Positions 10,942-22,129 of a stretch of DNA of 64,000 nt are shown here, piece by piece (position 1 is the first letter of the stretch; each line of letters starts with the position of its first letter). Origin of the DNA: Pohlia nutans (lineage: Eukaryota; Streptophyta; Bryopsida; Bryales; Mniaceae). The stretch covers positions 8,744,501 to 8,808,500 of the forward strand of contig CM040101.1 of the NCBI GenBank assembly GCA_022496805.1, written 5' to 3'. The notes under the pieces are model-generated. The model was not told the origin of the DNA. It saw only the letters and a program-made list of their open reading frames with translations, and searched no databases. Made by a program: the position numbers and the translations under genes.

Positions 10942-12433
10942 AGCTCTTGCTCTACACAACAAGATGAACAATGTGGATTGTGGTAAAAGTGAAGTCATTT
11001 TCACACAAAACAGATGATTTGCAGCAGGGGGTCCAATGTTCCTACACTACAGAAAATACACAGGGGACGCTGAGGGAAAAAGTTACTGATGGGGAACTTG
11101 AGCAACTGAAAGTGTAAATTCAGGCAAAAGGGGTGAGTGTCAGGGCGGAGGGTCACTCGATCACTGGCAGACCAGCAAAGTCGCCACTCACTTAACTTAC
11201 TGCAGCAGAAACACCGTCGGTTCCAGCTGAGCAGCCTGAGGCCTGAGCGGGTCCCTCTCTCTCGGCCCTTGCTAGCTACTTTCTACTTGCCCCGCTGCCT
11301 GCATGGGTGTGTGGTGCTCTCATTAGCGCACTCCAGCTGCAGTGCTGCACTGATTGCATCCATGGCCATGGCCCTCCCAGCCTAGCAACCTCCCGGCCCC
11401 GGCTGGCCCTCCCTGATCATGCAGTGAGTAGACCTCTTTACTCTCCTTGTCCCCTGTGCCTTATTACCTCGCCACTGTCTCCCTCTCCATCCCAGCTCCA
11501 CCACTTCTCCAGCTGGGCGGATACTCAGCCGGGAGCTCGCACCCCATCACCTTGATGCTAACGTCGCTGTAGTTAGTCATCCACAGCGCAATATCAGCTG
11601 CAGGTAGCCCTGCCTGTGGTTCATGTATCCATCGTCAAGTTAAGGGGCAACCAATGCGCGCGGCGGTGAGAGGCGAGAGCTAGTTCGATCAAGCACTGTA
11701 CGTTTGTATCCACCGTCACGTACTCCTCTTGAGGTATTAACTCTAGAGCTCCTCATACCAGATCTCGATCTCTACTGCATGTGTTCAGCCTTTGCTGCAT
11801 TGATGTTAGCGAAACGAGGAAACCGAACTCCACAGCTACATATATGCCTTCTGCTTGAGGTGATTTTAGGGTACGTAGCCGGAGTGTGTAGAAGCTAGCA
11901 GGCCTTGAAGTTGGGGATCACGCAAGGGCATACATTAGATCGCGATTTTTATTTTTATTTTTTTACAACGTTCTATGTGATGGTATTAACGATAGTGGAC
12001 TCTGGGGTATTCCCAGTGGCGACAGTTGTCAGATCGAAGCTCTTTTTCTTATGAATGATACTCAATGGTGTTGTAATGGAGGTCTGTGTGGAATTCAGAG
12101 TAGGAAAATTACGGTAGCTACAGTAGTTCAGATCGTACTTGCTCAGAATGACTCTGCAACGGCAACACCCACATTATTGATGCACACGTGTGAGTACTGT
12201 GTGGTGCAGAACCTTGGTCTTGCTGTTGTGCACATTTGAACATGGGGTGACACTTAGGTTTGTTGAATTCATAATCATCCTGCGATATGATGCGTAAATA
12301 GCCTGATGAATTCAGCATTGTGGGGTTGAGATCTTTGAGCACTTGAGAAGTCTTTTGGGTGGATCGACATGTGTTGGCCGCGATCGACTAATGCAGTGGT
12401 TTGATCAGGAAATTTGATCGAACCGGTTTCGCC
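10942..12433 (+). promoter_or_regulatory. Upstream region of the LRR gene
   Basis: Base composition rises from AT-rich to mixed, with CT-rich blocks at about 11,250-11,540. Short frames at 11,137-11,555 have no recognisable product. It probably holds the promoter and 5' leader of the gene that starts at 12,434, but I cannot point to a convincing TATA box. Confidence 0.35.
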
Positions 12434-14510
12434 ATGGCGCGTCTAGAATGCCGGCAACGGCGATCGCCCAGCTTCAGTTTCACATTCTGCCCGGCAGTGC
12501 TGGTTCTATTGCTCCTGATCGGGTCACCCGAAGTGGAAGCTGCCTTCTTTTCAAGAGCAGCGGTCGTGGCTGCAGCGCCCGCGGTAACTGCAGCGCCCGT
12601 CGCGGCGCCCAAGGCGGCCGTGGTGCCCCCGAAAGCCGCCGCAGCTCCAGTGGTAGCGAAGCCTCCAGCAGTGGTGGCCAAGCCCCCAGTGGTGGCTGCC
12701 GCGCCCGTGGTGACGCCCAAGGCCGCCCCGGCGCCCGTGGTCGCGAAGCCTCCAGCCGTAGTGGTCGCCCCCGTGGCGGCGCCCGTGGTCGCCGCGAAGC
12801 CCCCAGCGGTGGTCGTAGCGCCCGTGGCGGCACCCGTGGTGGCGCCCGCGAAGGCCCCCGTGGTGGCCAAAGCGCCCACCGCGAAGGCCCCCGTAGTGGC
12901 CAAAGCGCCCACCGCGACGGCACCCGCATTGGCGCCCGTGGTGGCGACCACCCCCGTGGTGGCGCCTGCGCTCGCGCCGGCGACGGGCGTCCCGCTAGAC
13001 GCCGCGCAGGTGAAAGCTCTGAACGCGATCGGCATCAAGGCGGACGCCGACGCGTGCTCCAGCATCCCCACGGTGGTGCTCACATGCGACCGGAATGCCA
13101 CGACGCAGCACGTGGCGACGCTGAGCGCGCAGGACTGCCCGGCCAATGCCACGATGAGCGACGCGAGCTTGGCAGCGCTGGCGCCGTTCATGACGGAGTT
13201 GAGCTTCGTGAACTGCGCTCTGAGGGGTCCGTTGCCCACCCCGACGGACCGCATGGCGGCCACGCTTACGTCGCTCACCGTCACGGGCGCACCCGTGGTG
13301 GCGGGCTGGTGGATCGGCCGCTTGACGAGTCTGCAGACGGTGCACGTCCAGGACACGTACGTGAACATCTCATCGAGCTTGGATGTCATCATCAGCAAGC
13401 TGGGAAATCTTGTCGACCTCCGGCTCGCGAATACTTCAATCAACGGCGGCATCCCCACGACTTGGCCAGCTGCCGCGACGCTCACAAGCATTGACTTGTC
13501 CGGCAACCAGCTCAGCGGGTCCATCCCCATCGGAATCACCCAGATCCCGGGCCTGACCAACCTCGATCTCAGCCACAACCGCCTCAACGACCACATCATC
13601 AGCGGCCTCGGCAACCTCGCCAATCTGCAGGTCAGTGAAAATCAAGAATTTGCACATCGGTATAATTACTGAAATCCATTTTGATTTGTTAGCAAGACTG
13701 TTCTAATACTCAACATTTAATGTATTGCAATTAGGTGTAGATACATATTGTCTAAGATTGTGAACATTATTTTCTCATAGAATCTTTAATGTTTTAATCT
13801 GAGCATTGTTCTTGGTGATATAAATTGCATCCTTTACAATTTCTTTTACCATATTGTGTTTTTAACTTATAAATACACATATAACGATTAGAAAACATAA
13901 AAAGATGTTGAGGAAGACTGAATCATGAAAAATGAAATTCTTGGCTAATTAATTTTGCTAGTAACGTTTTGAAAAGAAGTTACATGACTGTAACGTACGC
14001 ATGCAGACGCTGGACCTGAGCTACAACAACCTGCGCATGGGGATCCCGAAGACGCTGGAGAATCTGCATTACTTGACGCATCTGGACTTGAGCAAGAACA
14101 AGCTAAACGGGACGATTCCGGAGGAGCTGGTGAATTTGCCACTGACGTATTTGGATCTGAGCAACAACTCGCTGACGGGGCAGATTCCGTTCGACGATGT
14201 GTTCATGTCGAAGCTGACGACGTTCAAGGTGAGCGGCAACCCGAACCTGTGCTACAACAGCACTATCACGTCGGCGAAGCTGGCGGGCGGGCTGAAGCTG
14301 TGCGGCGCTTTGGAGCCCGCGTTGGCGCCGGAGTATTACGGGCCCGCGGCGTCACCGGAAGCGGCGCTGGACGGCGGGGACGCGCCCAAGGCCAAGAAGA
14401 AGCCCAACATTGTGGTCATCGTGTTCGCCACGCTGGGCTCGTTGGTGGCCGTGGCCGCCATTGTGTACTGCTGCTGCCGCTACTGGGGCGCTAAAGCTGG
14501 TTACGAGTAA
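12434..14510 (+). CDS. Secreted Ala/Pro-rich LRR receptor-like protein, 2 exons, 566 aa
   Basis: Exon 1 is 12,434-13,630 and exon 2 is 14,007-14,510; the 376-bp intron is GT-AG and phase 0. The ATG at 12,434 has a strong context (gccATGg) and opens a signal peptide (hydrophobic residues about 18-30, likely cleavage near 36). Residues 37-185 are an Ala/Pro/Val low-complexity region rich in KPP, APVV and AKAP units, a likely wall or arabinogalactan-type hydroxyproline substrate. Residues about 225-490 hold plant LRRs with LDLS-N-L-G-IP patterns. An acidic and basic linker leads to one membrane span (about 533-553), then CCCRYW and a 10-residue tail. There is no kinase domain, so it is an LRR receptor-like protein rather than a kinase. 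Known RLPs act at the plasma membrane in defence or development with partner kinases; the role here is not known. The CDS is far more GC-rich than its surroundings. Confidence 0.85.
12848..12913 (+). repeat. 33-bp tandem repeat inside the Ala/Pro-rich domain
   Basis: Units 12,848-12,880 and 12,881-12,913 differ at one base and encode two copies of an 11-residue KAPVVAKAPTA-type unit. They suggest recent slippage growth of the domain. Confidence 0.9.
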
Positions 14511-16349
14511 CTTCTATAATACCCCCAGGCTCATTCCTTTCCCAGGTAATCTACACTTGTACCCAAGAATCGATCCAAATCCATCACTCTAATTCTCTCG
14601 AATGTTTGTAACTATGCGCCCAACACTGATTTATCCTATTAGTTCGTGAGGGCAGGAAATTAAAGTCGCTTGTAAATTAGTATTACTTGACAATTATAAA
14701 AAAACATGTAATATGTAATATTGCTCTCGAAGATTCTTTCATTGTGAAGGATTTCAATTGAAATGACTATTGACACCTTATTTTTGTGGGAAGAAAAAAG
14801 AAACCTTGCTAAATCTCGTTAATCATAAGGGTGTTTAATAAAATTCAAGGTTAAAAAGCCTACCAAACTATCTTGGACAAGTCCTAATAGATTGTGATGC
14901 CAATTTTGATTCTCAAAGTTAAAAAAGCAGGCTAACAACGATGCTACACTCTGAAACTAGAGTGTTTTTTTCTTGTCAATTTCAAAAATTCAAACCAAAT
15001 TTTCTCATTCCAATGTTGACGACACTATTTATAAATACTAAACGTCTATACATTGAGTGTCCATTAGACACTGTGATTGGCTGTTCATGAATAGTATGGA
15101 CTATAAATAGGGTTTTCAGTTGTGTAAGTAACACTATTTTGTACACTAATATCATTCTTAGTGTACTGAGCATGGCTATGATTTATGTGTGCAGACCAAG
15201 AGCTTACAATGTGAAGCAAGGAAACAATTAATTACGTGGGCTCTTGGAAGGATGAGCAAGAGCTAGCTTGGCTTGTAGGTCAGCCAGAGTGTTTTATAGT
15301 TGTACCCAGTGAGATCATGTTTTACTACAGTATGTATTAATTATTTATTTATTTAGTAAATTAGGTGGTAGTTTGTTGCACTAGTTTGAAGGTTGAGAGT
15401 TTAGTATCATTTTTCATTACCTCGAGAGGCAATAAGACGCGCCGTTGATCATGTGGAGTTGCACGTAGCGTCAGGATTTAATTAATTAATTAATTAGCAG
15501 CCCAACTTAATTGGAAGTATGCATGTAGTAGTGTACAACTTTTACAAGTACGTGTGGAAATTTAGTAACTAGTCATGACAGTTTTGGTGCAAGAGAAATG
15601 GTTGATCATAAAATATGTCAACATTGATTTTTTTATTTTTTTATTTTTTTCTGTTTGTAATTTTACTATTGTAGATAGAGTAAGACGTTGTCATTACTTC
15701 TAATCTATAAAGGTGTGTATGGATTCATAATTTTACAAAAGAGCTAGCAACACTTCTGTGCTTGAGATTAGAGCAACACTTCTGTGCTTGAGATTAGAGT
15801 AACACTTCTGTGCTTGAGATTAGAGTCAACTAAAAAGAGTGTCTCAAAGTGGAAAGAAACCTTAAACTCGCCTTAGACTCATTTTGAGTTCAAATAGACT
15901 GCAAAACTAGTTTATGGTGAGTTGGAGAATAATCTTAATCAAGGCCTTGTACAGCCATAGGGTGTGGAACTCGTGACCTCCCCAATGCTAGAGGAGAGTT
16001 CCCACAAGTTCTCCCAAGTCTAAGGGACTATTCATGAAGGGATCAAGGGACTATTCTTGAACAATGTATGTCAGAAATTGTAATTATAGAGAGCAAACTC
16101 CATTTGAACTCTTCTTCTATCCGCAGATAACTCTAATACCCTATGGACTCAATTAAATTGTGATACGTTCTCTTCTGCAGTCTCTTAAAGGTAGTTTTGT
16201 ATTCATGTGGCTTCTTGTTTTCTATAGGTAGGTTAAAACCAGATCTAATGTTAAGTAAATGTATAGTACTTGGCAATAAGTCTTGAAATCCTTCACATTT
16301 TCCTTTCACACACAATTCCATGACAATAAAATATGCTCATGCACCGTGC
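14511..16349. other. Downstream intergenic stretch
   Basis: It holds the presumed 3' untranslated DNA of the LRR gene, an (ATTA)n tract at about 15,478-15,498 and a 26-bp tandem repeat. I see no further gene. Confidence 0.45.
15748..15825. repeat. 26-bp tandem repeat, 3 copies
   Basis: Three near-identical units (15,748, 15,774, 15,800) containing AACACTTCTGTGCTTGAGAT. Only the junction base varies. Confidence 0.92.
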
Positions 16350-16354
16350 ATGAT

Positions 16355-16585
16355 TGTTGAACGATGCTTTATTGATCAAAGACAATTAACAACAATGGAC
16401 CAAAGCATCGTATACCAAGAAGACGAAGACTTCCACTGTCATGCAATAGAAGCGGGAACAGAAGTAACGATTAAGAAGTTAATTACTAAAACTAACTAAG
16501 CATGTAAACTAGTAATTGTGCATTACTGATACGTGAACTGGAAGTATTCAAAACAACTAGATGAGGTGTGCATTATCTACTAAGA
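16355..16585 (-). repeat. Copia 3' LTR
   Basis: 231 bp, beginning TGTTGAACGATG on the plus strand and ending in CTACTAAGA, where the other LTR has CTACTAACA. It is flanked outside by ATGAT. Confidence 0.9.
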
Positions 16586-17049
16586 CGGCCCCTCTCACCA
16601 AATCTCTAATTTCTTCAGAGTTGTGTCTTGAGCGATGGTGGACTAGTTTGGATCAAGCTCGAACTCTTCTTCCTCCTGTGATATTTCTTTACGATTATCT
16701 CTAGTAAGAGCTATTACTTAACTCCTAGATCTACTGATGCATTGAAGCTATTCTAATTGTATTTCTAAACCAAACTGTATTGTCTGTTAACAGAGAGACT
16801 CGATGCTCCTACCATTATGTACCTTCTTCATTATGTTATGACAACTCTTTGATCAAGTAGAAGCTGCAGTTGGAGGTTGCATCAATCGTGATATCCATCA
16901 ATGTGGTAGTCCTTGTGTAATAGCTCCTCCTTTAGATAAGTCCTCTTTCAAAGTAAGTTGATAGAGATACCAAAAAGTTTCAGAACTTAGTATGAGGCTG
17001 AAAACTATTTGTCGGCTCTTAGATTAATTAATTCTTCACGAGCGCCCCC

Positions 17050-17960
17050 TTCAGTTCAACTAGAGTTTCTAAATAGAAGCAGCTTTAGTTAGATTCTTTC
17101 TGCTCAAAATTCCTATGTCCCTTCAAAATTTATGAAATTTCGTTGGCCCTAGTGCTTTGGTAAATATATCTGTTGTTTGATCTTCGGTTGATACATGTTC
17201 AATAACCTTCTCCCTTATGAAATGATTTTGAGCCTCAACATGTTAGTCCTCGCATGATAGACTGGATTTCGAGTCATTTTTTGACTTGAAATATTGTCAC
17301 ACAAAATAAGTGTTGGTTCCCTAGTTTCCCTCTGTCCAGGTAAGGTTGGATGTCCTAAAACCACCAACTTAAGAAATATGGCCTCATTTTAGCAAGGTTA
17401 TTTATGAGAAATATTTTTCGGTCATTTGGAAGAAGATTTCTCACAGAATGCACAAATTTTTGCAATTTAATTCCCAATATTCAAATTGATACAAATTTTC
17501 GAAGTGAAAAGAACTTCGTGACCCAAATCAGACCTCTAGGTTTCCCCATGTTCACACCATGTGGTACTAATTTTCACTCATAATGATACCCAAAACCACC
17601 AACTACTTCTTCGCGATGCTTGGCATGCCATTGGTTTACTTGAATAGTGAAATTGGTGGTTTTGAGTCTCAACTGTGGTGGGCCCAAGAAAACTCTACAT
17701 GTCATAGTTGGGGGAGGTGATGGTTTTAGGACATCCAACCTTAGTTCCCCTCGAAGTCTCTGTAGCCAAATACTTTCCTTCGCTCCTTCGATAAAAGCTC
17801 TATATTCAGATTCTGATGAAGATAAAGCAACTTTTGGTTGTCGTTTACTGCACCGGCTTAGTGGACATCCGGAAAACATAAATAAATTAACCTGATGTAG
17901 ATCTTCTTTTGAATGTCTAGATCTCCTGCCCAATTGACATCGGTATAACCGTGTAATTCA
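17050..17960 (-). pseudogene. Copia RNase H relic, split by a TIR element
   Basis: Minus-strand translation of 17,746-17,960 gives the RNase H block with VALSSSESEY and AKESIWLQRL. The continuation (CDN...NPVYHART, then the C-terminal end) is at 17,050-17,332. The two parts are separated by the insertion at 17,333-17,741. Several stops are present. Confidence 0.85.
17333..17741. mobile_element. TIR element inserted in RNase H, about 409 bp
   Basis: AAGGTTGGATGTCCTAAAAC at 17,342 is repeated inverted at 17,725-17,741. The flanks carry an 11-bp near-duplication (tagtttccctc at 17,322-17,332, tagttcccctc at 17,742-17,752), a size that suits Mutator-type insertion. The left TIR starts about 9 bp inside the duplication, so the exact end is unsettled; a TA-target reading is also possible. 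Confidence 0.6.
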
Positions 17961-18507
17961 AAAGAACTGTTATACTCGTACAATATTCCAAAGTCTTGAG
18001 TTCCCTTAAGATAATGAAAAACATGTTTTTGCAGCATCCGTATGAATTTTCTTTGGATTGCTCATGTATCTGCTAATGATGTCAACTGCAAACATGATAT
18101 CTGGTCCAGTCATCGTTAGTAAGATTAATTTCCCGAATAGCCTCTGAAATAGTCATGTATGGGTTTCTTCATAATCACGACCATCCCAAACTTTGTATCC
18201 ATCTGGTAAAGGTACTAACAATCTTCCATATCAAATTAAGCCAATACGCTTTTCGAGTATTTTGGCTGAGATAGAAAAATCCCCAAAGAAGTATAACCAA
18301 TTCTATACAAAGATATAATGCTATCTTGCCTAAGTCTGTCATTTTGAACTGTTTGGCTAATTGATTTCGAATACAAGTTGTGATGTTCAGATCGATCACC
18401 TGTAATAAAAAAAGTCATCAACATACACAATAATGATGGCCATCTTTTCACCTTCCCTCTTGATATACAATCCATTGTTTGTTGAACTTCATTTAAAGCC
18501 AAGTTCT
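17950..18507 (-). pseudogene. Copia reverse transcriptase, C-terminal half, relic
   Basis: The catalytic YVDD codons are at 18,414-18,425 (minus). They are followed in a shifted frame by KQFKMTDLGK and, further down, GPDIMFAV...SRYM...DAAK, all copia RT landmarks. At least one frameshift and several stops are present. The upstream part resumes beyond the TTAA element at 19,083. Confidence 0.88.
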
Positions 18508-18511
18508 TTAA

Positions 18512-19078
18512 CCCCTAAATACTCACAACCCTCTCCAGATTGGGCAGTCTAGCAAAGATGCATTATTATATGCAACTAAGAGGGATATTTTGAACTTGTT
18601 GTATAAATAAAAGTTGTACATAATGAATTTTAGACTCTATTCATGCGGTTAGATCTATGATTGCTATCACCAATATAATTGTTGTATATATTTTGAAACT
18701 TAAAATTCAAAACTATTTTGTAATTCGATTACGAACAATATGGATGAATTTTTTTGTGATGGGTTGAAATGTATTACTCTAAGTGTTGTGATTTTTGAAG
18801 ATTTTTTGGTTGCTTAATTCTATGAGTTGACTTTTTCAAGAGCATTTTTTATCTATTTTGAACTAAGATTTTAGAAATTTTTGATGAATCAATGCAACAT
18901 GAAATGAGGCATAAAAATTTCACAAATCATCCCCTTTCTAATCGGATAACACGTGTGAAGCTAACTTCCCATAAAATCTATAGTAAAAAATCCACATTAC
19001 AAAAAGTACATGACAAATGAGAAAAATTGGATGAAATTTGTACATCATCCAAAAAATGGACGCCTGAGCAGTTAGGGG
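18512..19078 (-). mobile_element. TTAA-family MITE, 567 bp, inserted in the copia RT
   Basis: Ends CCCCTAAATACTC and GCAGTTAGGGG, flanked by TTAA at 18,508-18,511 and 19,079-19,082. It is an inverted copy of the 9,062-9,630 element. Removing it with one TTAA rejoins the copia RT codons on either side in frame up to the YVDD region, which identifies TTAA as the duplicated target. Confidence 0.92.
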
Positions 19079-19082
19079 TTAA

Positions 19083-19365
19083 GTTGAACATCTTAGGTTT
19101 CGTTCCAAACCCTAGGTGATTACTTGAACCCATACATGGTACGTTTCAACTTACATACTTTCGTCCCGGTCCCATGTGCTGAATATCTATCCACTAGATA
19201 CAAATAAACACCTTCACTTAATTTTCCATTTAGAAATGTTGTATTCACATTGGGGTGAAATATTTCCCTTCCCTTTGGAAGGTTTTCACGGTAGGGCGTC
19301 CAAAATGTGTATTTTGATATCGCATAACAAGCAAAATGTGGTGGTAAACATTTTCTATTGGTCAT
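19083..19365 (-). pseudogene. Copia reverse transcriptase, N-terminal fragment
   Basis: Minus-strand translation contains PNVNTTFLNGKL and KVCKLKRTMYGFK, the conserved copia RT blocks that normally read DVKTAFLNG and KSLYGLK. It is cut off on the 5' side by about 2 kb of foreign DNA. Confidence 0.88.
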
Positions 19366-20075
19366 TGAAATTATTTTTTTCGAAAAAAATTAACCACAGT
19401 GAAAAGGTGTTTTAGAATTGTACGTCTATTCATAATTTCAAAAATAAAATAAACTAGTATTTGGACGAAATGTAATACATTGCATTCCATGACGTTGTAG
19501 AATAAATACGTTATTGCTTTGATTAATGCATTTCATTGAAAATATAGTGATGGTAATAATTTTCCTCAATTCCTATAACATAAAGGTATCGTATTCAAAA
19601 AACATTCCAAAAGATTCTATGAACAAGATGGATATTAGAGGTTTATGGAGGAATTTTTTGTTCCTTTACATTAAACGCCCCTTAAAATGGTAGGTTACCA
19701 AAAAAATTCTTGGGAGTTTGGTTGGCTAATTAAAACGGAGCCTGTGGTGTGACTGGAATATGTATTTGACGTGGTTTGCAAGCGGATTAAATGACATCAC
19801 TAGGAATATTCCAAAATATTCCAAAATAATATATAATATATTGAAAAGATTCCAAAAGATTCAATTTTACTATATATATTTATTTATTCTTGGTATTTTC
19901 CCTATTTATTATATTACATCATTAATTTAGCTACTTTACAACATTAGAAACTTTTTTTTGTCGAGAACTATGACACCTATAGCGCAAAATCATCCTTTGT
20001 TGCTGCTAGTGAAACTACCATACGTATAGTACTCCTTTTTATTATTGACGAGAATGTTTCTTTGTAGTCTATTCC
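19366..20075. other. Foreign AT-rich DNA inside the copia element
   Basis: It separates the RT fragment from the integrase/RT part at 21,378. The segment at about 19,800-19,945 is an inverted relative of 44,715-44,850, which lies inside a CACTA element. I could not define its ends. Confidence 0.4.
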
Positions 20076-20078
20076 CTG

Positions 20079-21047
20079 CACTAGTGGCATACAATGACGT
20101 TTTTCACTCTGAAATTGAGTCACATGGCGCCACTTGTCACTCGATATAGTCGTGGGGTACTTCGAAGTTGCTGAGTGCGATTTGTCACATACAATGGGCC
20201 TCTACAATGTGTCATCAATTTGGTGTTACATTGAACTGTCGACAGTACGTGAGGCTCTCCGCAAAATTAGGGGCGCAAATTAAAAAAGTTGTGAAATTTC
20301 CTCACAGCAATTAGCCCGCGGCAAGCATTCTTGCGTCTGTCATACCACGTGCGTTGAAGGTAGTCGAACATGAGACCTCATGTTTGTAGAGCTGCTACCT
20401 TACTAAGCTCTTAAAGCCACCAATCTGACTCCAAGTTTTGCTGAAAATTGTGAATTTCTTTCAAACATTAGCTAGTGAGAGGTCCATCCTTACATCCAAA
20501 AAGTCACGATTGATCAACATGAGTTATGCAACCAATATTATAGAGTATAGAGTACAGAGATTTATGGGTAAGACTTCATGCATGCCTAAAGTCCTCTGTT
20601 TCAAAGAACGGCATTTTTTTTGAATTCTCAAATTCGGACGTAGTCAAATATGTTTGGTGAAGTCTTGTTACATTTGTTAGAAACCTTTGTTTGTTTACTG
20701 CGGTTGAGGTAGCACCAGAGGGACCAGACCTTGTCGGAATTCCAAGGAAATCCTGCGATGCAATTGGACAGAGCTTGGAGACTCCAAATTTCTACTTTCT
20801 CCAGTTCTACGGAGTGGACAAAGCCCAACGAATGCTTTCAGTGAGGGTCTTTCATTGGCTAAGAGAAAATCTTAGACAAGCTCGGTAAGAAATTGCACTA
20901 ATATAAAGAAATAATATAGATTCCTATTGATTCTTCAACATTTTCTTGTAATGTTCAGAACGTTCCTCTTATAACTGGGTCAGAGCCCTTACACTGAGAA
21001 GCATCCCCTGTTTCTAGTAGTGAGAAGCGACGGTCTTCCTACTAGTG
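20079..21047. mobile_element. Non-autonomous CACTA element, 969 bp
   Basis: It starts CACTAGTGGCATAC and ends CTTCCTACTAGTG, with the 3-bp duplication CTG at 20,076-20,078 and 21,048-21,050 as expected for CACTA elements. Its right third (about 20,690-21,047) recurs inverted at 62,115-62,400. No transposase is visible. Confidence 0.85.
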
Positions 21048-21131
21048 CTGTTCATGTTCAAAACCCCTAGCAGCCAGTCTTTTTTTATGCCGAACAGTTC
21101 CATCAACTGCTATTTTCTCCTTGTCTATTTT

Positions 21132-21313
21132 CACTACAAGCAGAGGCGTCAGTTCTCACTCTGGAGGATCTTGTTCATTGTTGCTTTTCACTGTACAGGC
21201 TTGTCCTGCGTGACGAATCGCACTCACCAAATCCAACCAAAAAATTGGTGAGTGCGAAGTGGTGCCGTTTGACTCAGAGAAGGAGTGAAAAGCGACGCCT
21301 TCTCCCTGTAGTG
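21132..21313. mobile_element. Small CACTA MITE, 182 bp
   Basis: Begins CACTACAAGCAGAGGCGTC and ends GACGCCTTCTCCCTGTAGTG. Flanks are TTT and TTA, an imperfect 3-bp duplication. Close copies are at 23,806-23,990 and 32,942-33,069. Confidence 0.85.
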
Positions 21314-21377
21314 TTAGAAGTTACAGGTTCGCAATCTGGTGGAGGTCAACTAATTCCCTTGTTTCATTCTCTTCAAT

Positions 21378-21998
21378 CTAATCCATCTCATTCTTTATAG
21401 CATCTTCCCACCTTTTGTCTCCATGTGCTTGTGAATAATTTTTAGGTTCTAGTGCAGAAGAATCTAGTGACAGCAAATACGGGTCAAGAGAATAATTATA
21501 CCATATGATCCTTGAGTTTTGTAGACGGCTGCCTGTTGCGTTTAGATCTCCGTGGTGATCGCTCCACATTGATTCCTCCTTTACTTGCATTCTTCTTCCT
21601 TTTGGCTTGTTTGTCACAACTCTGCTTCGTTTGGTTTTCTTTTGTAGTAAGTTGTTCATGTTGCTCCGATGAATCTTGAATCTCAAGATTCGAGACGTCT
21701 GTTGAAACTCCTCTCCATTTGGTATTCCTCTGTTAGCTTCTGACAGTCTATGTTCAAACTCATATGGATCACTATTTTCTTCGTCCATATTGGTTGCTTG
21801 AAATTCATGTTGTTTATCCGTATTCAACTCATTTCCTTCTGACTCTTCAGCTTCAATTAATTGTTGTTGTCTTTTCCGCTTCATCTCCGATCTGATCTCA
21901 GCCCGGGATCTCAGTAATCGTATCTTCTTTCCTGTCCGATTCTCCATTAGCTGTTTAAACTCCTTGAAAGATTTGAAAGCCTCTGACTTGTTCTTCAA
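21378..21998 (-). pseudogene. Copia integrase end to RT start, internally deleted
   Basis: An open frame of 206 codons. The first 30 residues (FKEFKQLMENRTGKKIRLLRS) are copia integrase, but the following catalytic part is missing. The rest is an acidic or basic linker ending in EPKNYSQA...RWEDAIKNEM, the conserved start of the copia RT domain. The frame is intact only because of the deletion. Confidence 0.85.
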
Positions 21999-22129
21999 AA
22001 AACCGATACCTTACGACTGAAGTCACAGATAAAAGTCATAAAATATTTTGAGCTTGATAACGACGCTACTGGGTAATGGCCCACATATACATGTCCGAAT
22101 GTATTATCTCCAAAGACTTTGTGGCTTTG

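Noticed and set aside
12388..13623. 411-codon minus-strand open frame over LRR exon 1 (and the 348-codon plus-strand frame at 12,448-13,494)
   Set aside because: Both are shadows of the GC-rich Ala/Pro repeat. They lack domains, while the plus-strand frame from 12,434 has signal peptide, LRRs and correct splicing.
21378..21998. 206-codon open frame as a host gene
   Set aside because: Its ends match copia integrase and RT; it is a deletion-fused retrotransposon relic.
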